From positions 1-9,944 of the forward strand of contig DATELY010000278.1 of assembly GCA_035276085.1 (NCBI GenBank): a stretch of DNA of 9,944 bases. The letters run 5' to 3'. The notes beneath the pieces were generated by a model. That model worked only from the letters and a program-made list of their open reading frames with translations. It did not search any database and was not told the origin of the DNA. Position numbers and translations under genes: made by a program. This document shows, in pieces, positions 1-5,285 of this stretch (position 1 is the first letter of the stretch; every line of letters begins with the position of its first letter). Origin of the DNA: DATELY01 sp035276085. Its GTDB lineage: Bacteria; Pseudomonadota; Gammaproteobacteria; Steroidobacterales; Steroidobacteraceae.

Positions 1-1
1 G

Positions 2-172
2 GATGCGGAACTCGGCCGTACACTCACGCAGTACGACAAGAGCGCCACGGACTTCAGTCGTTGGTGGTACCCGCGCTGGGATGCGCTATTGGAGGGTGGC
101 AGCGAGTGGTCCGCAGCAGAGCGCCATGAGACATTACTCGATTGGACGGATGAGCAATGGCGAACTGCCTGA
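2..172 (+). CDS. C-terminal end of an unrecognised protein (5' truncated by the window)
   Basis: Frame 2 is open from the window edge to a TGA at 170-172 and encodes 56 residues. It reads like real protein: it is rich in Trp, Glu and Asp, with a WWYPRWDALLEGG segment and an acidic, probably helical tail ending in DEQWRTA. The start lies upstream of the window, so an ORF caller needing a start codon would miss this frame and pick the overlapping one at 3-206, whose Arg- and Ser-rich product looks like a shadow. I do not recognise the family. The ending loosely recalls C-termini of trimethylamine methyltransferase (MttB)-like proteins, but that is only a guess. About 270 bases without a visible gene separate it from the convergent TetR gene. 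Confidence 0.55.
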   Translation, partial: DAELGRTLTQYDKSATDFSRWWYPRWDALLEGGSEWSAAERHETLLDWTDEQWRTA

Positions 173-438
173 CTGCGACGCAGCGCAAGAGCACAACCGT
201 TATTGAGTACGAGTGACATCGTCTGCGCCGTCGCCAGCTTGAATGACGAGACGCCATCGCCCGATCTTCCATCGCGAGGGCAAACGCATCGAAGCGCACA
301 TCTTTATCGCCTTTCTTGCCTGCCGCTTGCACGTGACACTTGGCCAGGCGTCACCGCACGCAGCATGCTCGAGAAATTTCGGCTGTGCAGATGATCGACG
401 TGCCCATCCCCAGCATATGGCTTTCATCGCTCGATGGA

Positions 439-1014
439 TCATGCCGACGTGGTTCGGCCGCTGCTGGCGTTCTCGAGCGCGGCTGGTTCCGGAAAGCCTG
501 CGATCATGGACGACAGGCCGGTTCCGTGGACCTCGTGGATTTCCATCATGTAGGGAGCATGGAAGCTGCTTGACTGCTCGGCGAAGGCGCAGCCAAGCGA
601 CAGCGCGACGACCGAACCCAAATAGCAGTTCGCCGTGTGCGCATCCAGGCCCGCGCAGATGAGCGGCTTGACCAAGCGATCGTTCATCTCCAGCGTATCG
701 CTGTCCATCGGTCGTGCGGTGGCGCATATGCGCGCAGAGTCGCGGTGTGCGAGCAGCTCGGCCAGGAAAGCGCGGCCAAACGCCATAAGCCACTCACGCC
801 AACTCACATCGTCGGGAGTAGCGGCCATGGCCCGACGGGAGAAGGTGCTTGCCATTGAATTGAGTAGCTCCTCCTTGCTGCCGATATACCAATAGAGCGT
901 CGATGCCTGCAGGCCCAGACGTGCCGCAAGTGCACGCATGTTGAGACTATCCAGGCCTTCTTCATCCACTAGCGCCAGTGCGACGGCGACAATCTCGTGC
1001 TGACTCGTCTTCAT
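439..1014 (-). CDS. TetR/AcrR-family transcriptional regulator
   Basis: The 191-residue length is typical of the family. The N-terminus is a clear TetR DNA-binding domain: helix 1 is around residues 5-19 and the helix-turn-helix around 26-45, with the family-typical run MRALAARLGLQASTLYWYI followed by the conserved SKEELL. The rest (about 55-185) is a helical, poorly conserved ligand-binding and dimerisation domain. Such proteins usually repress transcription as dimers and leave DNA when they bind a small molecule. The ATG at 1014 has GAGGA about 4 bases upstream. The gene lies downstream of the Rieske oxygenase operon on the same strand, separated from the ferredoxin by about 500 bases, so it is probably transcribed separately. 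Control of that operon through the double palindrome at 3783-3811 is plausible but inferred. The ligand is unknown. Confidence 0.9.
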   Translation of the reverse strand: MKTSQHEIVAVALALVDEEGLDSLNMRALAARLGLQASTLYWYIGSKEELLNSMASTFSRRAMAATPDDVSWREWLMAFGRAFLAELLAHRDSARICATARPMDSDTLEMNDRLVKPLICAGLDAHTANCYLGSVVALSLGCAFAEQSSSFHAPYMMEIHEVHGTGLSSMIAGFPEPAALENASSGRTTSA

Positions 1015-1516
1015 TCATTCCTCGGTCATCAGATGGGCGAGTGAGCACACCGGTGAGCTGCCCGCGAAAGCGACTGTACAGACCGGCGACACGCTGCCCG
1101 GCGAAGCGCTTGCTGCAGCTCGCCGCGGTTGTTCGCGCTTCGTGTCAATTCCAAATGTTCCCCATTCGTTGGGGTGATCGCGTCTGTCATGCACGCAATC
1201 ATAGTCCGGAAATGGTTGTTACAGACCCTGGCTCGGTACGAGTCTCGGCCGATGGGGTGGCTTTCGACCTTGCGCGTGTTCGGCTTGTCGCTAGCAACTG
1301 GCAGGACGCCCAATGCTGCACGATGGCCGACGCTATCTTGAACCTGCCCGATCCGGGCGGCCTCTGGAGGAGCTTCGGGCTCAGACAAGTTCAGGGGAGC
1401 ACGCGATTTGCAGACGCACAGTCGCACTCGGACATGCCGTAGCTCCAGCCGAGGATCGAGCGAACGTTCTATGCAGCACGCAACTTTTCTCGGATGGCGT
1501 TCCGACGCTTACGTTC
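1015..1516. other. About 500 bases with no convincing gene
   Basis: The space lies between the TetR gene and the ferredoxin stop codon. Open frames exist on both strands (for example 978-1442 plus and 1029-1427 minus), but their products are Arg-, Ser- and Cys-rich, overlap each other and show no recognisable motif. The stretch includes the upstream region of the TetR gene. A TTGACA box on the minus strand (1143-1148) has no good -10 at the expected spacing. The rest could be a decayed gene, but I cannot identify one. Confidence 0.4.
1044..1059. promoter_or_regulatory. Possible autoregulatory dyad upstream of the TetR gene
   Basis: AGCACACCGGTGAGCT is a 16-base inverted repeat with one mismatched pair and a perfect CACCGGTG core. 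It starts about 30 bases upstream of the TetR start codon, where TetR repressors often bind their own promoter. It does not resemble the GAACA-N-TGTTC units upstream of the Rieske operon, so the same protein may not bind both sites. Short GC-rich dyads also arise by chance in this kind of DNA. Confidence 0.25.
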
Positions 1517-1966
1517 CTAACGACGATCCTGGTCTTCCTGTGGGGTGCTGCCGTTGTAGCGAACGCCTCGCTTCACGACGACGGCATCGCCCGTTGGCCT
1601 GACGCAGCACGCGAGACGCAGCCGGCCCGATAACTGATCGGGGCGTGGCCTCAACAAAAGCTCAATGGCCACCGCTTCATTTCGTTCGAGCGGGCCGAGA
1701 TTGTCCCTTCCTTCGGTAACCTCGATGGAACACAGCCCGCAGCGAACTTCCCCTTTGCAAATCGACGGCCAGTAATAGCCTTGGCGGGACGCCGCTTGCA
1801 TGAGCGTCTCCCCGTCACGCACGTACAGAACGGCACCAAGGGGCTCCACACGGACAGCGACCGTCTCTGGACGCTCTCCGGTCACTTGCTTTACCCCTTG
1901 GTCATCACAGGCATCAGAATCATGAACCATCGAAGAGCCTGTGGCCGTTCCGTAGGTGCGCGCCAT
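1517..1966 (-). CDS. [2Fe-2S] ferredoxin, probable electron donor to the Rieske oxygenase
   Basis: This is a small electron carrier with the Cys pattern of adrenodoxin- or plant-type ferredoxins: CKGEVRCGLC (C-x5-C-x2-C, residues about 70-79) and a fourth Cys about 40 residues later in RLRLACCV. The order of a beta strand (VRVEPLGAVLYV), the metal loop and the RLAC motif is that of the Fer2 fold. It lies 9 bases after the stop of the 73-residue gene and in the same operon as the Rieske oxygenase, so it most likely passes electrons to that enzyme in the cytoplasm. The reductase is not in the window. The start is uncertain: the ATG at 1966 has a poor ribosome site and adds about 30 residues before the fold, while a GTG at 1885, preceded by AAGGGG at 8 bases, would give 122 residues, closer to the family's usual size. 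Confidence 0.88.
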   Translation of the reverse strand: MARTYGTATGSSMVHDSDACDDQGVKQVTGERPETVAVRVEPLGAVLYVRDGETLMQAASRQGYYWPSICKGEVRCGLCSIEVTEGRDNLGPLERNEAVAIELLLRPRPDQLSGRLRLACCVRPTGDAVVVKRGVRYNGSTPQEDQDRR

Positions 1967-1975
1967 AAATGCGGA

Positions 1976-2197
1976 TCAGCCAGCCAATTCGGTGGCGCTC
2001 ACATACCCGTAGGCCCGCAGACGCCTCGCCATGGCATTCGCTTCGGGCTCCGTTTCGTAAAGTTTTTTCTTGTAGCCAGGAATGATGTTGTCCGGAGCCT
2101 CTATCCATGACTCCGAGGGCGGGTCGAGCAGGAACCCGTGAATATCCTGCCACTGCTCCATTTCTGCTCCTACTACCACTCTCCACGGTATGTTCAT
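1976..2197 (-). CDS. Small conserved-looking protein of unknown function within the Rieske operon
   Basis: This encodes 73 residues. The start is well supported: AGAGGA lies about 7 bases before the ATG at 2197. The gene begins 35 bases after the oxygenase stop and ends 9 bases before the ferredoxin ATG, so it is almost certainly co-transcribed with both. The protein begins with a short hydrophobic strand (WRVVVGAEM), has a middle rich in Trp, Asp and Pro (DPPSESWIEAPDN), and ends with a likely amphipathic helix followed by RLRAYGY. The strand, loop and helix suggest a compact alpha/beta fold. There is no signal peptide, membrane segment, Cys pair or metal motif. It is too short and unlike the roughly 170-residue beta subunit of Rieske dioxygenases. 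I do not recognise the family; a role as an accessory or stabilising partner of the oxygenase is inferred from position only. Confidence 0.72.
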   Translation of the reverse strand: MNIPWRVVVGAEMEQWQDIHGFLLDPPSESWIEAPDNIIPGYKKKLYETEPEANAMARRLRAYGYVSATELAG

Positions 2198-2232
2198 GAT
2201 CTATCCTCTTTTAGAGATGTAACAACGCGACG

Positions 2233-3705
2233 TCATTTCGTCAGATACTCATCGATCGATGCGTGACCATGGATCATGAGAGCGTCTTTAACTCCAAACC
2301 GCATAAAGTCCTGCGTGGGATGGTGCATGCCCCGCTGCATAAACATTACGTTTCCGAGATCCTGCGATAGGAACGTGCCCCAATTCTTATTCGCATGGTA
2401 GTCGGGATAGAACTCTGGCTTGATTCTCTTCTTCTTCACCGCTTCGGCGTCCGGCACCAGCTCCGCCATCCACTCATCCAGAATGCAGGTGTCCGGATCC
2501 GTGCCGTTGGGACGGAACGTGAAGAAGTTTCCGTCCGTAACGGAGCAATTGGCCACCCAGAGATTCGGGCCGATCATGCCGAACTTTACGATCATGAGCT
2601 CGGAGTCCGTGTAGCCCGACAGGTCTATACCTGACGGTGCATATTGCTTCCGCCGCAGATCGGCCCACCACTTGCCGAGTTCTGGCAGCGGCGCACCGTG
2701 TGGATACGCTTTGGCGAGCTTGTCAGCCATGGCATTGACCGCGTCCTGGTTGCCGAGACGGAAGGGGTCGTCGACCTCCACCAGCATCGCGAGGTAACCG
2801 CGGATCATTTCGCGCACATCGGCTTTCGGATCCGAGGCAGAGCTAATGCGCGCGCTCGGTCCTGGAGCGAGCACGAGGTCCCAAGCCATGTCTCCCTTGG
2901 GAGGCCCCATATGACCGTGGCCATGATTCGAGAAGCGACCCTTGCCGTTGCTCTGATAGGCCGTCAGGCCACCGAAGCACTCAAAGCCCTGGACGTCGAC
3001 AGGAAGGTCTCCACCGCTATACAACACGCTTTGTGGATGGGTGCCCTGAAGGTGGTAGGCATCCCGGAAAGCGTCCATGCCCAACTTCCAGTTGCAGCGA
3101 ATGATGGTTGAACGACGCCGGGTCGTGACCCACTTCGACATGTCGAGGCTAAGCCACTGCGGGATTGGATCCAGATAATCCATCAACGATACAGCGTTGG
3201 GGTCCAGATTGATGAAGATCCAGCCGCCGAACGTTTCGAGTCGATACTCAGGCAAATTGAGGCAAGGCGGCTCGACGAGCTCCGGTTCGAATTCCTGGAC
3301 ATCGACAGCTTCCTTGATCGTTCCGTCGAGGTTGTAGCGCCACGCATGCGCTACGCAGCGTAGTTCCTTGGCGTTGCCTCGGCCCTCGCGCAATTGGCGA
3401 CCGCGGTGGCGGCAGGTGTTGCTGAGCGCCTTCAGGGTGTTCGGCGCGCTGCGAACGATCAGGATGGTGTACGGGCCAATGCTGTATTCCATGTAGTCGC
3501 CCACCTTGGGAACCTCGTCTTCCCGGCCGACCATCTGCCACACATAGGGCCACAGCTTCTTATACTCGAGCTGCATGAATTCTTTAGAAGTGAAGCGATT
3601 GTTGGGTAGTGTCTTTGGACCGTCCTTGTTCATTCGGAACTGCTCGAAGTCGATACTCACAGCATCGCTTCCACGGGCAACGTTACTTCTCAGTTCAACA
3701 GCCAT
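2233..3705 (-). CDS. Rieske non-heme iron oxygenase, alpha (catalytic) subunit
   Basis: The 490 residues from the ATG at 3705 make a ring-hydroxylating-type oxygenase, slightly longer than the usual 420-470. The Rieske [2Fe-2S] motif is intact: C98-R-H100, 16 residues, then C117-V-A-H120. The catalytic domain has NWKLGMDAFRDAYHLQGTH, with bridging D215 and iron ligands H218 and H223. The third ligand is probably D449 in QDLGNVMFMQRGM near the C-terminus. Such enzymes use electrons from a ferredoxin to add one or two oxygen atoms to aromatic, terpenoid or steroid-like substrates, or to demethylate; the substrate cannot be read here. I chose this start because GAGGGGT lies 5 bases upstream. The frame stays open to 3849, but that longer version would run across the promoter and operator. 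A small gene and a ferredoxin follow. No beta subunit is present, which points to an alpha-only oligomer. Confidence 0.93.
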   Translation of the reverse strand: MAVELRSNVARGSDAVSIDFEQFRMNKDGPKTLPNNRFTSKEFMQLEYKKLWPYVWQMVGREDEVPKVGDYMEYSIGPYTILIVRSAPNTLKALSNTCRHRGRQLREGRGNAKELRCVAHAWRYNLDGTIKEAVDVQEFEPELVEPPCLNLPEYRLETFGGWIFINLDPNAVSLMDYLDPIPQWLSLDMSKWVTTRRRSTIIRCNWKLGMDAFRDAYHLQGTHPQSVLYSGGDLPVDVQGFECFGGLTAYQSNGKGRFSNHGHGHMGPPKGDMAWDLVLAPGPSARISSASDPKADVREMIRGYLAMLVEVDDPFRLGNQDAVNAMADKLAKAYPHGAPLPELGKWWADLRRKQYAPSGIDLSGYTDSELMIVKFGMIGPNLWVANCSVTDGNFFTFRPNGTDPDTCILDEWMAELVPDAEAVKKKRIKPEFYPDYHANKNWGTFLSQDLGNVMFMQRGMHHPTQDFMRFGVKDALMIHGHASIDEYLTK

Positions 3706-3782
3706 TTCGCACCCCTCATAAATGTTCATTAACCCGGTGGGGGGTCGCTCGACCCTCACCCATGCGCGTATGACCACGCGGA

Positions 3783-3811
3783 TCGAACATTGTTCGTCGA
3801 ACACTGTTCGA
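3783..3811. promoter_or_regulatory. Double palindromic operator upstream of the Rieske oxygenase operon
   Basis: Two perfect inverted repeats of the form GAACA-N-TGTTC lie at 3785-3795 (central T) and 3799-3809 (central C), 14 bases centre to centre. The second extends to a 15-base palindrome flanked by TCG and CGA. The whole 29 bases form one larger dyad centred on 3797, with a single mismatched pair. This arrangement fits two repressor dimers bound side by side, as known for some TetR-family proteins. It sits just downstream of the predicted -10 of the oxygenase promoter, where a bound repressor would block initiation. The cognate protein is probably the TetR regulator at 439-1014, but that link is inferred. 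Confidence 0.7.
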
Positions 3812-3820
3812 GAGGAAAAC

Positions 3821-3849
3821 ATCCTTATTAACTTCGCGTTCTTTGTCAA
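3821..3849 (-). promoter_or_regulatory. Predicted sigma-70-type promoter of the Rieske operon
   Basis: On the minus strand a consensus -35 TTGACA (3844-3849) is followed, 17 bases later, by AAGGAT (3821-3826), which matches three of six -10 positions. Transcription would start near 3814, immediately before the double palindrome, leaving a leader of roughly 110 bases to the ATG at 3705. The -35 is strong and the -10 weak. Confidence 0.45.
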
Positions 3850-4114
3850 GCCTCAGTGTTCTGGTGCAATGCACATTCGCGTTTTTTGGGCCCTCCCGAC
3901 AAGAGGCGCCGGGTTCGATCGGCCAGCACTCAAAGCACTGCGCGGCGGGCGTACGAGTACGCGCGACGGAAGTTCGAAATCTTCGCCAGCGCCAGCGCCG
4001 CGCTTGAACGCACGCACGTGAGGCGATGAGTAGGGATCGCAGAAGCGCTTGATTGCGGGAGCGCGCGTCCCGCGGGATTCCCTCTGGTCAAAAGTCACAC
4101 CTTTCGCAAGCGAC

Positions 4115-4146
4115 GTTGAAAAAGTGCAGGACAGCACTTTTTCAAC
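4115..4146. repeat. Perfect 13-bp-stem inverted repeat (hairpin)
   Basis: GTTGAAAAAGTGC and its exact reverse complement are separated by the 6 bases AGGACA. The stem includes A5 and T5 tracts. No gene ends nearby on either strand, so an ordinary terminator role is not obvious. The right side continues as CACCCTGTTAG. Sequences of this type (TTTTTCAACA...CTGTTA) recall ends of insertion sequences, and this could be a solo remnant; that reading is from memory and untested. No transposase is visible around it. Confidence 0.6.
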
Positions 4147-4322
4147 ACCCTGTTAGCCTTGCGCTCGAGCGCAGGACTCGCGGAAAGATCCACCGCTCAG
4201 CCTCGATTCGATATCGCCGGCGCCAGCCCTTCACTCGTTTTGCTAACTGCTCGCGCTGCCATTGCCCCTTTCGACTTGCTCGACTTGCTATCGAGAAGCG
4301 TATTACCCGCAGTTTCGGGAAA

Positions 4323-4349
4323 AGGAAAAAGAGGGCGTCTATTTTTCCT
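4323..4349 (-). terminator. Possible terminator of the small minus-strand gene at 4381-4533
   Basis: AGGAAAAA and TTTTTCCT form an 8-bp stem with an 11-base loop, 31 bases beyond the stop of the small minus-strand gene. On that strand the stem is followed by TTTTCCC, giving a T-rich tail. The stem is AT-rich and therefore weak, so this is only a candidate. Confidence 0.3.
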
Positions 4350-4380
4350 GGCTAGTCCTTCCTATCCTCGCTTTTCAAGT

Positions 4381-4533
4381 TCAGTGCCGCTTCGTCATGA
4401 GGCCTGCAACGTGCGGTTCGAGCGACCGTTGGTAGTAGGCATTGGCGAACGCTGCACAGCCCATTTTTTCGAAATCGCGCGCAATAGCACGCGTGGTCTC
4501 TTTGATGAGGTCAATACTATTCGTTGAAGCCAT
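4381..4533 (-). CDS. Possible small hypothetical protein (50 residues)
   Basis: The frame from the ATG at 4533 to the TGA at 4381 encodes 50 residues starting MASTNSIDLIKETTRAIA. The sequence looks protein-like: a long predicted amphipathic helix (about 8-25), then a short segment with GCAAFANAYY and a basic end. It has no signal peptide or membrane segment. The ribosome site is weak (AGG about 9 bases upstream), and a longer frame starts at 4596. A terminator-like hairpin follows at 4323-4349. It is divergent from the small plus-strand gene at 4611. I do not recognise it, and it could be a chance frame. Confidence 0.35.
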   Translation of the reverse strand: MASTNSIDLIKETTRAIARDFEKMGCAAFANAYYQRSLEPHVAGLMTKRH

Positions 4534-4610
4534 AGCATTTACCTGCACAGCTCTCGCGTAGCAGTATGCACAGACCCTGCCGCTTAAAAGGAACACGACG
4601 TAGAAGTACG

Positions 4611-4763
4611 ATGGAGGCTGGTCGCCGTTCCTTCCGCTATGTCTGTGAGAACGGCACCTACAGTGCGCGCTATGACGAGCTCGTCAACGATCGAGATCAG
4701 CCGATCGATGTGCTCCATAGAGCCTTGTATGCATTGGAGTCAGGTTTGCTGATGCAGAATTGA
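4611..4763 (+). CDS. Possible small hypothetical protein just upstream of the molybdenum hydroxylase genes
   Basis: The frame from the ATG at 4611 encodes 50 residues beginning MEAGRRSFRYVCENGTYSAR. It has one Cys, a Tyr-rich first half and a likely C-terminal helix (DVLHRALYALESGLL). It ends 55 bases before the iorA-like start, so it could be a leader gene of that operon. The ribosome site is poor: AAAAGGA lies about 18 bases upstream and nothing better is closer. The in-frame ATG at 4566 would add 15 basic residues. I do not recognise a family, and the frame may not be expressed. Confidence 0.35.
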   Translation: MEAGRRSFRYVCENGTYSARYDELVNDRDQPIDVLHRALYALESGLLMQN

Positions 4764-4818
4764 ATCACCACTCCCGCGGGGAGGGTGCTTAGCTTGAGTT
4801 CAGTGTTGAAGGTGACCC

Positions 4819-5283
4819 ATGGCGGTATTTAAGGTTCGAGTGAATGGGCAGACGCGCGAACTGGATGTATTGCCCGATACACCGTTGCTCTGGGTGTTGC
4901 GCGACACGATTGGCCTCACCGGCACCAAATTCGGCTGTGGCATGTCCCTGTGCGGCGCGTGCACGGTCCATCTGAATGGCCAAGCAACCCGATCGTGCAT
5001 CCTCCCCATATCGGCCGTCGGCGAGAGCGAAGTCATCACGATCGAAGGCGTGAGTGGACGTGAAGCACGGGCGGTGCAGGAAGCGTGGGTTGCCCGCGAT
5101 GTCGCTCAATGCGGGTACTGCCAGTCAGGGCAGGTGATGAGCGCCATTGCGCTGCTTAACGAGAATAAAAAACCGACCGACAACGATATCGACAACGCAA
5201 TGAGCGGCAACTTGTGCCGGTGCGCTACCTACGTACGCATCCGCGCCGCGATCAAGGACGCCGTCACCCACTTGGAGACTTGA
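4819..5283 (+). CDS. [2Fe-2S] subunit of a molybdenum hydroxylase (isoquinoline 1-oxidoreductase alpha / IorA type)
   Basis: At 154 residues it has the standard size of the small iron-sulfur subunit of the xanthine oxidase family. Both clusters are complete. The plant-ferredoxin-type cluster uses C40, C45, C48 (CGMSLCGAC) and C60; the second, near the molybdenum cofactor, uses C98 and C101 (CGYCQSGQ) with C133 and C135 (CRC). It carries electrons from the molybdenum centre of its partner to an outside acceptor. The ATG at 4819 follows GAAGGTGA at suitable spacing. The stop is 2 bases before the GTG of the catalytic subunit, so the two are translationally linked. There is no separate FAD subunit nearby, which fits the IorAB class rather than the three-subunit CoxLMS class. 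It has no export signal, as expected if it is carried out folded with its partner. Confidence 0.95.
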   Translation: MAVFKVRVNGQTRELDVLPDTPLLWVLRDTIGLTGTKFGCGMSLCGACTVHLNGQATRSCILPISAVGESEVITIEGVSGREARAVQEAWVARDVAQCGYCQSGQVMSAIALLNENKKPTDNDIDNAMSGNLCRCATYVRIRAAIKDAVTHLET

Positions 5284-5285
5284 TC

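Larger units (their letters stand above)
3850..4380. other. Intergenic stretch with hairpins and no convincing gene
   Basis: The open frames here (for example 3853-4137 minus and 4159-4527 plus) give Arg- and Ser-rich products with no motifs and look like chance frames. The stretch holds the perfect hairpin at 4115-4146 and the AT-rich hairpin at 4323-4349, both listed separately. Nothing else is recognisable, although it could include remains of a mobile element. Confidence 0.4.

Noticed and set aside
200..793. A 197-residue minus-strand frame overlapping the TetR gene
   Set aside because: It overlaps a recognisable TetR gene in another frame, and its product is Arg- and His-rich with no motif.
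1074..1081. CTGTACAG palindrome upstream of the TetR gene
   Set aside because: Only 8 bases pair and the flanks do not extend the dyad, so it is within chance expectation.
1313..1633. A plus-strand frame with a hydrophobic stretch (about residues 67-85), considered as a small membrane protein
   Set aside because: It overlaps the end of the ferredoxin gene, has no ribosome site, and the rest of the product is Arg-rich with no coding signal.
3706..3849. An N-terminal extension of the Rieske oxygenase to the ATG at 3849
   Set aside because: It would translate the predicted promoter and operator, has no family similarity, and the ATG at 3705 has a good ribosome site.
4766..4785. Short GC-rich hairpin (CTCCC-GCG-GGGAG) upstream of the iorA-like gene
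   Set aside because: The stem is only 5 bp with a 3-base loop, there is no T-run, and it is too weak to call as a terminator or riboswitch.
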